NCBI RefSeq assembly: GCF_014356525.2
Contig: NC_052505.1
Span: forward strand, 20,915,432-20,979,431
DNA: 64,000 nucleotides
Reading direction: 5' to 3'
Source of the DNA: Nilaparvata lugens
Taxonomy: Eukaryota; Arthropoda; Insecta; Hemiptera; Delphacidae
A program made the position numbers and the translations under genes. Position 1 is the stretch's first letter, and the number at the start of each line of letters is the position of its first letter. Below, one piece after another: positions 31,555-43,169 of the stretch. The notes beneath the pieces were generated by a model. It saw only the letters and a program-made list of their open reading frames with translations, was not told the DNA's origin and ran no database searches.

Positions 31555-31680
31555 ATTAATTTATTTATACATTGATAGATACAATATCATTCTCAAATTA
31601 TGAATGATTGGCAAAGGAAGAACAGGCTTAAATCCCAAAGCTGTTCCTTTCTCAAATTTAGAAAGAAATTGTCAAAATTG
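31555..31680 (-). repeat. Dispersed retroposon-tail repeat, copy 1
   Basis: ATGAATGATTGGCAAAGGAA, GAACAGGCTTAAATCCC and GCTGTTCCTTTCTC are shared, with changes, with 33000-33110. An ATTTATTTATA stretch adjoins it, as at retroposon 3' ends. Confidence 0.5.
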
Positions 31681-31811
31681 GCAATTATTCAATTACTGGA
31701 GATGATGACCATTTGAACTATAGTTTGGTTTGGAAAGGAATAACAATCACGTAGAAATGATCATGAATGGAAAAAAAACATAAATGTAAATCAATATGAA
31801 ATAAAAAATTG

Positions 31812-32090
31812 AGTAGCCGAGAATATATACGTTTTCAGAGAATATTAATGTGATCATTAATTTCTTTCTTCAGGACTACTTTTGAATATGAATAAATATA
31901 TAAATCTGAGTACAGAATAAATTATATTCTAATCACTTGATAATGACATTATATAGGCGAAACAAGTTGTGACAAAATAAATTTAAAAAGGGTACTCAGT
32001 TTTATATTTTTACTCATATTCAAAAGTAGCTAAGAGAAAGAGATAAATGATCACATATATTCTCTGAAAACGTGTATATTCTGGGCTACT
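31812..32090. mobile_element. Fold-back MITE with 100-bp arms
   Basis: AGTAGCCGAGAATATATACG at the left is the complement of CGTGTATATTCTGGGCTACT at the right. The pairing continues through TTTTCAGAGAAT, GTGATCATT, CTACTTTTGAATATGA and CTGAGTACC. It has no coding content. Confidence 0.8.
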
Positions 32091-32735
32091 AAATTTCTAA
32101 TTTGTAGAATAACACCAAAGTACCCATTTAGAGAACGTTTAAATATGTGTTTTTTAATTTGTTATTTTATATTATAACGTTCTCAAAAACGGTACTATGA
32201 TGTTATTATATAAATTCATTGCCTCATCAAGCATGAATCAATCACTCCAATTGAGTAAATGGAATTCCCCCACGAAGGTGATAGAAACTTTAGCATATTA
32301 TAAGGAGTTTATAAATAAAAATAGAAATCTAAGTAACCTTTCTAAAATTGTTTGAAATAATAAAACTCTATTCTTTTATATTCAAGAGTAGCCCTAAAGA
32401 AAAAAAATACTATAAGGATTTTGTATGTTTTGGAGAATAATGATCCTTATACCTCACCCAGCTCTCTGGATCATAAATCGAGATAATTTGGGATTGTTCA
32501 AACACCTCCATAGATATTGATAGAATAAGAATGAATGATGAAAGAATTCCAACTCAAAAGTGACTGATAATCCTCCGAAAGGTATATATTGTAAATGACT
32601 GGCACCAAAGTCAACCAATACATACTCATCTTAAAAATCTCAATAGTGAAATAAATAATAAACCTTATGCCTCTCAGATATTCTTATCTGTTCAATTATG
32701 TGATAATAAGAATATGAGGGCGAAATCGATTATTT
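32091..32735. other. No recognised feature
   Basis: AT-rich intergenic sequence without long frames or clear repeats. Confidence 0.4.
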
Positions 32736-32739
32736 TTAT

Positions 32740-32880
32740 TAAATTTATTTATTTAATCATATGGCTTTTATCGGCAGAGAGATCCTTTTGGATGTTTTGC
32801 CTTGCCGTATTACCCAATGTCATTTCCTATTAACACTCAAGTTAATAGGTTATATATTGGCTTCTTCGTGTTTTCTCACT
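32740..32880 (-). repeat. SINE 3' end fragment
   Basis: On the minus strand it ends AAAAGCCATATGATTAAATA, the same 3' end as the SINE arms at 50625 and 51035 (AAAAGCCATACGAATTT). The upstream part has diverged. Confidence 0.5.
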
Positions 32881-32999
32881 AAAAATTTGCACTTTCACTT
32901 CCTGAGTTCTTATTTTAAAGTTTAAAATTCAGAAAACTTATTTTTAAACACAATTCACATTTTATTAAATTACTCGCTTTCATGAACCATTCATTATTA

Positions 33000-33110
33000 T
33001 TTATTCATTTCATTGGCAATCACAAATCATACAATATGATTGGGAGGACATAACAGGCATAGCCCAAAACTGTTTTTTCCCAAATTTTTATTAATAAGTT
33101 CTAAAAAAGA
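33000..33110 (-). repeat. Dispersed retroposon-tail repeat, copy 2
   Basis: GATTGGGAGGACATAACAGG and AGCCCAAAACTGTTTTTTCC correspond to the repeat at 31555, with an ATTTATTCATTT stretch alongside. Confidence 0.5.
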
Positions 33111-33888
33111 ATGAGGTTAGATCTCACTTTTCACTTTTCAATTCAAAGCTCAACCTAAAATATAGCAACCAATCGCTGTTTACATTTCATTCAGCCCTCT
33201 GAAATGTTATCATTATCGATCATTATACTTTTAAATACTGTAAGGAATTTAAAATATATGAAAAAAAATTTATAAATGATCGATAGATCTCAGCTTTACA
33301 TTTCGGTCAAGAACGGGACGTTTTTGTAGTTAGTAGAGTGTAACCAATGGACAAAGTGAGAGTTTAAACACTAGGTGACAGACGCTTATTTGATGGAAAA
33401 AGACAATTTCTATAGTCTCGAGAGGAGTTACCAAGATAATTTTCGTCACACAGACTGAATCATTGATTTGTGAATATTTTTTTAATTATTATGTAGCTTA
33501 GGTCGTTTGTTTTCTATGTCATAACAGATTCTCTTAGCAGTGTAAACTCGCATTTTGTAACATAGTAGAGCAAAAATACAACGAGACTGTAAACTATCAT
33601 GTAATTACATGAATATTCGTGATTATAGATTTGTTAGTTTCATGTATCTATTGTACATTCATATAATATAATCATAGATTGCAATGAGAAGGGCTCCAAT
33701 TTTATATTATGTGTTATCCATTAGGCCTACTATTGAGTTGAGGTGATAAAGTGTCTCATGAGAAGCCTCTATTGTAAATAGATTCCAATTGAGTTATTCA
33801 ATTACATCTTGAACTAATCTTGAGAAAGAATTTATGATGCTGGCAATATATTATTATTCATAGAACTGTTTGCATTGACTAAACCATT
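33111..33888. other. No recognised feature
   Basis: AT-rich with short A/T runs. No frame or repeat supports an annotation. Confidence 0.4.
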
Positions 33889-33890
33889 AA

Positions 33891-34251
33891 GGGCCGGTTT
33901 CCGAGCTCGGGATTTAGCTAAGTTCTAGATTTTAAACAGCTGGAGTCAGAAAATTGGCTTTCCGAAACGGGGCGTATTCAAAGTCACGTTTGAATTAAAT
34001 TTTGAAAAACTAGAAAATTAAACACAGAATAAAATAAAGAGAAAATGGTTGAAAGTTTCAGCTATTTTCAATTATTTAGAAATGTTTAATTTCTAGGAAA
34101 TTACGTTTTCAATTATAGAAATGAGAAAATAAAAACTGCGACTACTGTTATGAAAACTGCGACTACGCTCCGTTTTGGAAAGTTAATTTTCTGACTCCAG
34201 CTGTTTAAAATCTAGAACTTAGTCAAATCCCGAGCTCGGAAACCGGCCCTA
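33891..34251. mobile_element. Harbinger-like MITE, copy 2
   Basis: The ends are GGGCCGGTTTCCGAGCTCGG and CCGAGCTCGGAAACCGGCCC, with TAA on both flanks. The interior matches the copy at 5679-6141 but in the opposite sense in the centre, consistent with a nearly symmetric element. Confidence 0.8.
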
Positions 34252-34253
34252 AG

Positions 34254-34955
34254 TCGTTCAAGAATCGGATGTATTTCTCCCTGATCAACAAGTCTAAGAG
34301 CTTGAAACTATACTATTAATTAATCTCAAAAAATACAAATTCAAATTCTCTTGAGATTTTACCCACTTGAAAGTTGAAAAAGTGCTTATTGCAATAAATA
34401 GCCTACAGTTTATAGTTTCTATTTTTCGATGATTAAGTGAAATCTTGTCCACGCTACTAGCGTGAGACTGGGCCATGTAGGATAACATCGAATTTGGTGA
34501 AAGAATTGGCCAGTAATGAATCAACTTATACTATTCTACTATACAATTATAAACGAACTTTGTAAATAATTCTACGACGACTAAGGTAATTTAATATAGG
34601 CTCAGGAGTGCATAAGAATTCTAGCTTGTTAAGTTTGCCAATATTGTTGATGATATTTGTTTAATTGTTTGTAAGTTATTGTACATCATTGACGTTGATT
34701 GTATTTGATGAGTTTTTGAATGAAAGATTAGTCTAGTATCTAACATTAGGAGTGTATGTTTTCAAATGACTAAATTCACCAATATGGGATCGAATAAGAT
34801 TTCATGTGAATGCAAGAGGTGAGAATGTGCAGAATTTGGAAAACAAAGAATATGAATCAAGATATTGGCGAGAAAATATATTCTCAGCAAAATCTTATCA
34901 GCTTGATGGACGATTGTTGAAGACTTGAATATTAAACTTTCTATGTTGTTGTTAA
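34254..34955. other. No recognised feature
   Basis: No frame or repeat of note. AT-rich. Confidence 0.4.
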
Positions 34956-34959
34956 GGTA

Positions 34960-35580
34960 AATTTGTTGTAAATATTCATATTGAATGAAAACGACTTTTG
35001 TTTTGTGGTTTTCAAAACCACTGGCTTATCAGATCAATTTGGGATGATGATTTTGTTCATCATTTTCATTCTCTAGAAAACTGAAAGCTTAAACGTTGGA
35101 AAACAGAATGTATAGTGATGAAGCGCTACGATTGGCCATTAGCTCTCGACCAATAGAGGCTGAGCTCGACTGCGATTGGCCGAGACAAGGCACGCCAAAG
35201 TAAGCTGAGCCATTCCAAATATGGTCATGCATACCGTTAGATAACAACCATTGAAAAGAAACTTGTTGTAATTGTTAATATAATTTGGAATTATTTATCA
35301 TTCATTTGTTTTTTCCTAACGGTTTTCATGACCATTTTTCGAATAACTTACTTGGGCATCCCTTGTCTCGGCCAATTGCATTAGAGATCAGCCTATATTG
35401 GTCGAAAGCTAATCGTAAAGTTTCACCCACACTATATATTCTGCTGCCCAATGAACTATATGTTCTGCTGCTTTCAGTTCACTAGAGATTGATTGATAAT
35501 AGTGTAACAACTGAAACCATTATATCAAATTGTTTAAATAAAACAGTCGTCTCGACAAATTCAAGTCGTTTTCATCTAAT
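34960..35580. repeat. Fold-back family F, long copy
   Basis: The ends AATATTCATATTGAATGAAA and AAGTCGTTTTCATCTAATAT are inverted. Inside are a second inverted pair (CGATTGGCCATTAGC near 35130 and GCTAATCG near 35410) and a third (TAACGGTATGCATGACCATA at 35220-35240 against ACGGTTTTCATGACC near 35325). Then come TATATATTCTGCTGC and TTGATAATAGTG, as in the other copies. No protein is encoded. Confidence 0.7.
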
Positions 35581-35589
35581 ATTTAAATT

Positions 35590-36320
35590 AAGTTTGTTTA
35601 TCAGGAGAAAACTCGATTGAAAATGTGCATTGACAATAATTAACGTTCTTCTGATTAACGAAATAATTGTAATAATGTTCCCATCTTTTCAATATTATTA
35701 TGGAATATCATTGTGTTCTGTAGGCCAAATTTCATTAACGCATTTCATTATCATGAAGTAACTATACCCAGATGATTCATTAGTTAGGTGCTGTATATTC
35801 GTTTGAATATAGTATTGTGTCGCATAATTGGATAAAAGATTGTTATATATTGTAAATATAATATCCCTCTGTATGCCTGATGGCTGATATGTATGTTAAT
35901 AAATGAGTTAGATATTGTTAACATCAGCGTAGAATAATTAATTCGCCTGTCCAATTATTCTAAACGCATTTCACTGTAAGGCTACCGGAGGGTAATCAAT
36001 AAACAATAACGGTTGGAACGACAGCCCACATCGTTTCTGCACCATTGTTATCATTATCACACTGAAAATTGCTCTGTTTTCTGACCTTCCAAATACGGCA
36101 GATTCATAATTTCTCCAGTTTCTAATAATTTATTCCAACCCTTTTTCTTTTCTTGAGATTAGAGAGAACAATAGATTGAATAAAATACAATATATAATAA
36201 ATAAACTTATCGTGAGGCGCTTCAAATTAGAGATTATCATTGGAATTTACTATTCTTATTACGTTAATAGTTTATTTAAAGAACTTGAATTCATGTAGGT
36301 AGTTTAATGTGATATCGAAG
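35590..36320. other. No recognised feature
   Basis: AT-rich intergenic DNA with no coding evidence. Confidence 0.4.
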
Positions 36321-36328
36321 CAGATTAA

Positions 36329-37282
36329 CCATCTAGTCATGACCCTTTTTTTCCCAGGGACACGCTTCTTTCATATTGAATATTTCGATATTAATTATAT
36401 TGAGATGTAATGTTATTCTATGATTTTAATATGTCAAGGGTTATTGATGAACGCATTGAGCACTTAGGTAAAGCAGAAATCGATCTTTATTATGATTATA
36501 AAAATATTAATTTGTGAAACCTTGCATTTTTAGGGTAGTGAGAAGTAACGTTTGGTTATTATTTTATATAAAGTGAACAAAAAAATATAGTGATGAATAC
36601 TATGATGGATCTTACATGCAACATTACTAGAAAGATAGGAAAAATTAGAAACTCTTAGGATAGTTTTTATCCTACCCTCAATTTCATGTTGCACAATCTT
36701 TGCAAGACTTATGAAATTATAGTGAATACTATTATATCTATATATAAATCCTATTATAATCAATACTATTATAAAAATCCTGAAACCTACATGAAATACT
36801 ACTAGAAATATTAAAAATATATAACGTCTCATAAAGGTTCACTTTTAGGGGAGGTTTAGTATTCCTGGGATCACCTGAAGTTCATTGGTTACACTATCAT
36901 CCCACTCAGGGTCAGTATTCTTATCTTGAACTATGAATTTATTATTAGCCTCACTAATTAATTACTAGTCAATTTGTACATTCTTCGAAGTCTCTATTCA
37001 AAATAAACATATTGACTGCTTGAAACCAATCACTATTGCATACAAATGTGCATTTGAAAAGAACGAAAAAAGTTACGTTAGTCGTGACCCTTGGGTCCCT
37101 GGGACCCAGAAACGTCATTTCACGAAAACAAGTCACAGAGCACTAAAAATCTACATCAAGTTTAAGTGTCTACTGATATGAATTTACATGGGTCACAATA
37201 GACAGTAAAGCAAACGGAAGCAAAATTATAACCAAAACAAAAATTGCCCGGGTCCCTGGGACCCGGGGTCACGACTAGAAGG
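36329..37282. mobile_element. piggyBac-like MITE (954 bp)
   Basis: The left end is CCATCTAGTCATGACCC and the right end, on the other strand, is CCTTCTAGTCGTGACCC (15 of 17 match). It is bordered by TTAA at 36325-36328 and 37283-37286. An internal partial end (GTCGTGACCC near 37080 with GGTCCCTGGGACCC) repeats part of the terminus. The 100-codon minus-strand frame at 36530-36832 shows no transposase feature. Confidence 0.8.
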
Positions 37283-37311
37283 TTAATGATTAACTGTGAG
37301 AAAATCGAATT

Positions 37312-37735
37312 CCCGGTCTCACCAAGCTCGGTCAAGACATTTGGACATTGTCAAGCCCGGTATGCTTTACAATAGTTCGCACTGCAATCATCTATAAGTA
37401 TCGCCATAGAACTCATATGTTCTAGAGCACTCGTTGTGAAGCATACCTGATTTGACCACGCTCAAATGTCTTGACCGAGATTGTTGAAACCGGGTATAGG
37501 AGTGTCATTACTAGTATATCGATAAATTTTTTAGTAACAAATCAATATATTGAAATCAATAAAAATGTAGAGAAGCAAAATGTCACTCGTTGTGAAGCAT
37601 ACCTGATTTGACCATGCTCAAATGTCTTGACCGAGCTTTGTGAAACCGGGTATAGGAGTGTCATTACCAGTAAATCCATCAATTTTTTAGTAACAAGTCA
37701 ATATATTGAAATCAATAGAAATGTAGAGAAGGAGA
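37312..37735. repeat. One inverted and two tandem arms of a repeat
   Basis: Segments at 37429-37584 and 37585-37735 are direct copies 156 bp apart (ACTCGTTGTGAAGCATACC, CTCAAATGTCTTGACCGAG, ATCAATATATTGAAATCAAT). The segment 37312-37372 is their inverted partner (CTCGGTCAAGACATTTGGA). This looks like a fold-back element whose right arm has been tandemly duplicated. Confidence 0.75.
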
Positions 37736-38120
37736 CTTGTCAAAGTATGCTTTCCTTCTGACTTTTTCTTTTTTCTGCAACCCATACAATAGAGCCAAAT
37801 AAGTCCAAGTTATAAAGCTGAATAAAAAGATTGTTCACTCCCAAAAGTTTCTGAAACCCATATAGAAGTTTCAGATTGGATGCAGTTATCCAATTAAAAC
37901 ATGAACTCTTCTGGGTAAAATTAGCATTGTCTACAGAACATTAGCATGAAAAACTCTGGCTATTCAAATTAATGCATATAACGGCTTCCATCTGTTATGG
38001 ATCATGAATACGAACAAATCGTTGACTTCACGTTTGTTTAAAATCTTTCAATTCTATTTTGAGAATGTGGTCCTAGAATCTATAATCTTTCAATTCAATT
38101 TACTGTAAATGTATTCAGAT
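37736..38120. other. No recognised feature
   Basis: AT-rich spacer with no frame or repeat of note. Confidence 0.4.
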
Positions 38121-38134
38121 AAAACAATAATAAT

Positions 38135-38536
38135 AATGAATCATTTTATTTGTACACGGTATAACCATACAAATGAGTTAAGTAAAACAAATTCTAACAA
38201 TGACTGAATTGAACCACATGAAAATAATATTTGGCAGTAGATCAAACCAATAACAAGATCCAATTATAAATTTTCATTCAACCACGAACAATAAAAGTAC
38301 CCACATTACAATCAATAAACAATGAATTGCTAACATTCAAAAAGCTCACATTGGAAGGTACAAGGTAATCCCTAATCAATAAATTCAATAGATTCAAAAC
38401 ATTCAAATAACTATAATATTCGAGTGACCTGGCTGGCTCAGGTCTGGTGTCATAGTTTTCAGGTCGCAACTGATCAATTTCAGGGCCTCTGACATGATCT
38501 AATGACTGCTTTTTAGGCAGCCGGGACCGACGGTAT
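38135..38536 (-). mobile_element. SINE-like retroposon, long copy
   Basis: A 14-bp direct repeat, AAAACAATAATAAT, flanks the insert (38121-38134 and 38537-38550). The minus strand starts ATACCGTCGGTCCCGGCTGC and runs through GGCCCTGAAATTGATCAG, the part also found at 20555-20651. The GGTCCCGGCTG motif is shared with the different SINE at 50870-51035, so it may be a conserved domain used by several families. No frame is present. Confidence 0.8.
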
Positions 38537-38551
38537 AAAACAATAATAATG

Positions 38552-40345
38552 CTATTGAATCTGTAGACCTAACTACAATAATCAATAAATTCAATTTACC
38601 GTATTTTGGATAATATTCAATGATGATGCAATAGGTTTATCAAGCTCTCTCCGAGATCAGAGCACGTTTCCTTGACATCTTCACGAATATTGAGTGAAAT
38701 TTTTAACAACGTTGCCCATTATTTTTCCATTCGTGCAGGAGGAAGCTGGAACTTTTAACTAGGTGATCAGAGACAGACCTGCATCAGTGCGATGTCGGAT
38801 ATTATTTCCTGTAACTAGCATCGATTTCTTGTCAGAATCGTTGTCATTCTCCATAACTGTTGTGACAGTCGGTAGGAATTGCGAAGCAAAAATGATATTC
38901 GCGACCGAGATTCCTTCTTGCTATTGATCTTGACTCTCTTTTTTTCGAAAATACGTCAAGTTGAACGAAGGGTTTGAATTTTTTCAACAAAATCAGATAC
39001 ATTCCTCGAATTGATAAAACTACATATTTAATAAGGAGTTTGTCTCTTATTACTCATTAGCCTATGGCTCCTCAAAAGGAGCCGTTATTGTCTCTGCTAT
39101 TGTATCCAACAAAAATCTTTCAGACCTATTCCTTTTAATGAAAAAGAATGATGTACAGTGTTGTAGCTTTTTGTTGTACAAACTAGATTTGAGAGAAAAT
39201 GAAAATGAAATTGGAAATATCATCTTTTAAGAGGAGTTATGACTTTTAAGTTCTCTCTACCACTAGAACCTGAGAGACGAGTTCGGCATACAAGTTTTCT
39301 TTTGCCGACGTGTTTTTTGTCCAATAAATGATTTTGATTTGAGTGCTTCGATCGCCCATTGTACGCGCTTATAAGCTAAACATCTTTAACACTTCCTGAA
39401 GATTCAGAAATCTGACACTGAATCTATTTAACACATACATTCATCATCACACAGTTTCTTCTTCCTTGAAATATCAAGAGAACTGTTGAGACAAATTATA
39501 TCTTGGCCTATCAGAACGAAATTTATGCAATAAATCTAGATTGTTCGTAAAATTTTAACTACACAAGAAACAGGTCTCATACCTTGAAAAAAGAAGAGTT
39601 TAATACAATAATATTTCAATTTACTAATAAAAATAAGCTATACATTTAGATAAATCTCCGAGGAAAACTACTCACAATGTAAGTAAGTTTTGGTGATAAA
39701 TAATTATTGAACATTTATTTCCTATTTGATATAAATGAAGTATCAACGAATGTCTAGTTTTACTGTAGAGCAGATATTTATCAATATTATTGTGTCAGAT
39801 AGAAGAGGAGGCATTTCAAAGGCCTTGCATCAATGTTACTGCAGGGACGTGAAAAAACATAATTATTTAATTATAGATAAATATCAAGAAGCGATGTGGG
39901 AAAACCAAACAAAATCGAACTCTTTTTTTATTTCAGCTCTACAGTATGAATAGATTTCAATGTCAATAGAGTCAGAGACAAAATATAGATATATAAATGA
40001 TAATGAATGAACAAAACGTATCCTTTCCTCTCTGATAAAATGTACCCAAAAAGAGTGTTCATGATTCTCTGTGATCATACAGTATTTGCCGTCTTTGTGA
40101 AGGAATCTACGAAGCATCAAAATAAACATCATCTTTCAGGCATAAGCCAGAAGCCGATCACCACCAGGAAAAGTCAATATATCTGAAAAACCAAATGCTT
40201 CAAAGAGAAAGTTAAGGGATGAGCTGATTTTTTATATTTGTTTGGCCAATCTTGTCATAAAGCAAGTGCTTTCCACTAAAAGCGATACTAATCCTGACCG
40301 GTGTGAAAATGAAACCACGATCAAAGGATAAGGGATATGAAGCAA
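38552..40345. other. No recognised gene
   Basis: 1.8 kb of AT-rich DNA. Short frames at 39735-40132 on both strands have no family features and no matching splice sites. Confidence 0.4.
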
Positions 40346-40356
40346 AGTCCACTCAC

Positions 40357-40436
40357 CTCCAGGCCTGTCGAGCGTCTGTTATAATCGCGTCGTTCGTCTC
40401 AAAGGCTTCATAGTAAATCAATTTATTAGCCGGAGG
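40357..40436 (-). CDS. Possible 80-bp internal exon
   Basis: On the minus strand an acceptor (GTACCCCTACAG) and a strong donor (CTGGAG followed by GTGAGT) bound an 80-bp open stretch reading PPANKLIYYEAFETNDAIIT then DARQAWR. It lies in a larger open frame (40353-40670). I do not recognise the protein and found no partner exon. The local GC content is higher than the neighbourhood. It could equally be chance. Confidence 0.25.
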
Positions 40437-40439
40437 CTG

Positions 40440-40650
40440 TAGGGGTACACAGAGGGGGGTACACAGAGGGAGGGGTGCTAGGGGTACACAGACTCTGTGC
40501 CAGGAGTATCGAACCCATGGATATGACCCCAAAAACCAATTCCATTTTAGCATGAAGCACAGAGACCCGTTCCGGTCACCCGCCCCCGGGGGTGGTTGGC
40601 TCGGCCACACGCCGCCTCCGCTGATCTCTGCCCCCGGGGGTGGTGACTTT
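40440..40650. repeat. Short GC-rich direct repeats
   Basis: GGGGTACACAGA recurs three times at 40442-40495, and GCCCCCGGGGGTGGT occurs twice (near 40588 and 40631). Confidence 0.75.
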
Positions 40651-40845
40651 GAATTCAAACTTTTACCCAACTGGTCGGTGGCACGTATTCCAAATGCTCA
40701 CACTCTACTTATGTGTCATATAAGCAGCCTATTCCCTCGCTAAGTATGAGCCAAACCTTGGAACTGCACGGGATTTTGCCCAAAAATCATAAAACTCACT
40801 AGCGCATTGCTATACTTTCAACAAAGATGGATTTCCGCACATCAG

Positions 40846-41000
40846 GAACAGTGAAAGTGATCGGTACAGTAAGAATATCATTTGCGTTAGTTTTAATGGG
40901 ACTATTCATACTCGCACGACCGTGCTGAGTGAGAATAGTCCAATCAGAACTCATGGAAATTATATTTCCACTTTGTCGGTGACTTTCACAGTTTCATAGT
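40846..41000. repeat. Palindromic element about 150 bp
   Basis: AACAGTGAAAGT at the left pairs with ACTTTCACAGTT at the right. TGGGACTATTCATACTCGC and GAGTGAGAATAGTCC form an inner pair around the centre near 40925. Confidence 0.65.
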
Positions 41001-41164
41001 CACTGATATATGGGAACCCAGCTCTATAACTTAGGACCTACGCTTCCCATCGCCCGAAAAGCTTACTACTTATTATATGAGGCTTAAATAATATTTTTTC
41101 TACAACTGCGAATAAAGAAAGAATTTACTCAATTCTCCTCGTAAAAAAGCTTATTTCTGAGGAG

Positions 41165-41275
41165 AATCTACTTTTTTGCTCGCTAACCATCTGCGCAGGC
41201 GCAGTAGATTTTCTTTACGCTCTCTAATCATTCGCGCATGCGCAGAAGAGTTTCTTTACGCTCGCTAATCAGCTG
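41165..41275 (+). repeat. Imperfect tandem repeat with NRF-1-like sites
   Basis: Units of about 40-45 bp contain TTTACGCTCGCTAATCA variants and CTGCGCAGGCGCAG (41191-41204) or CGCGCATGCGCAG (41233-41245). These fit the GCGCATGCGC-type site bound by NRF-1 and its insect relative erect wing. No transcript start is evident nearby. Confidence 0.5.
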
Positions 41276-41585
41276 ATGATAAGCCGCTTGCCAAAAGACA
41301 AACCACTCTCGGTCAGATTTTAACCTAAAAATTTATTTTTTTTTTATTTATTTATTGATATACATATACATATAAAGGCTCACAGACAATACCATGAAGA
41401 GCCTTTTTTACACAATTAATAGATAACCATACTACATAATAAAGAAAACTTAAAAGATGAAAAATATTATGGAAAAAATAAAGAAGAGAATAAGATAGAA
41501 AGTGAATCAAAAATTGAAATAATAATAGAAATTAATAATAAAGATAAAGAGAACAAAAAGAGTTTCAGCCAGAGCTCATAACATT

Positions 41586-43169
41586 TCATGACTCAAACGA
41601 GCTACAAGATAAATTCATTTCACAATTTTTCTTAAAGACATTGAATGAGTTCGAAAACGGATCTATATGTTCATTCAAAGTATTATATAATCTTAGACTT
41701 TTAATAAGAAACGAATTATAGTGATAAGTAGTACTCACAAAAGGGATGTTGAACAATACATTTTTTCTAGGCCTAGCATAAGGTACATCGAAATTCAATA
41801 AATATATGAATGATGGAATATGAACTTTTGATTTAAAATGTTGAATAATAGCAATAGAGCATTTACAGATCTGCGTAATTCTAGAGAGTGCACTACTTTA
41901 AATATCGATCTTAACTCACTCAAGATTGTCACCTCCCAATGTATATAAATGGTGCTGGAAATTCATCTGCCTTGTATACACCATGAATTTAGTTTTAGAT
42001 ACATTCAACTTGAGTCTGTTCTGACAACACCAAAGGTTAACTCGATCAAGATCGTCCTGCAATCTGACACAATCATCAATGCTTTTTATTGACCTGTAAA
42101 GTTTTACATCATCTGCAAATATGAGGATTTCAGATTCTTTAATGCAATCAGGGAGATCATTAATTAAAAGAAGAAACAAAAGAGGTCCAAGATTAGATCC
42201 TTGTGGGACTCCGGTGGGGTTATCATAGTTTTCAGATGTGTGATTATTGTACTTCACTTGGGAAACTCTATCAACCAAATAGCTACGAAATAATTCAATT
42301 AAGTCAGTTGAAAACTCGTACGTAATTAATTTATCTAATGATACATTAAAATTAACTGAATCAAATGCTTTCTTAAAATCTAAATATATTACATCTACAC
42401 GGCCTTGCATGTCAAGGTGAGAGGAAACAAACTGTGTGAAAGTCAGCAAATTACTCACAGTTGATCTACTGGGCATGAAGCCATGTTGAAAAGGGGTTAT
42501 TACATGCTTCACATGATCAAAAACTATTCTGTATAGAGCAGATTCAAAGACCCTATCAGGAGAGTCCAAAATAGAAATAGGTCGAAAATTGGAAATTATA
42601 TTTGGTTGACCTGATTTGAAAACTGGTGTTATACAGGCAGTTTTCCATTTCGTGGGGTATTTATTAGTTTTCAAAGATAAATTGAAAATAAATCGCAGTG
42701 GTTCAATAAGTATGTTCTTACAACCCTTTATAATGTAGGCAGGAACGCCATCAGGTCCAACTGAACGCGTAGCCTTAAGTCCATCAACTGCGGAATTGAC
42801 TTGATCGGCTGAAAGGTATGGAATGGTCAGTACTGGTAAATCGAAATTACGATTATCGTTATTGCGGTTTACATGTTGAGCAGCATCATTATCGCGATCA
42901 CCTCCTATGACATCATAGATGGATGAGAAATAATGCGCAAATGCCTTTGGCACATCAGCACCAACATACTTAACCCCATCCATTTCCAAACAATCGCCCT
43001 TTGATCTAGATTCCTTTTTACTACCAATATAGTTCCAGAAATGTTTAATATTCGAATCTATATTACTCTGTAGATTAGCTATATAGTCTTTATAAGAATT
43101 ATTGATTCTAATTTTAATAGTGGCTCTCAGTTCAACAAATTTACTACGGTAATATCTAGAAAAAGTCAT
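41586..43169 (-). pseudogene. LINE A reverse transcriptase, internally deleted
   Basis: The frame 43169-41916 (417 codons) carries the RT domain: NFRPISILDSPDRVFE, QHGFMPSRSTVSNLL, VIYLDFKKAFDSVN, GVPQGSNLGPLLF and the catalytic FADDVKLY. It stops soon after LNVSKTKFMVY and YTLGG. The C-terminal piece 41798-41586 (FDVPYARPRKNV, then a LYNTLNEH helix and FKKNCEMNL) is a normal element end, but the roughly 200-300 residues between them in relatives are missing. An internal deletion is the simplest explanation. Upstream it overlaps, in another frame, the endonuclease part, implying a frameshift near 43160. Confidence 0.85.
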
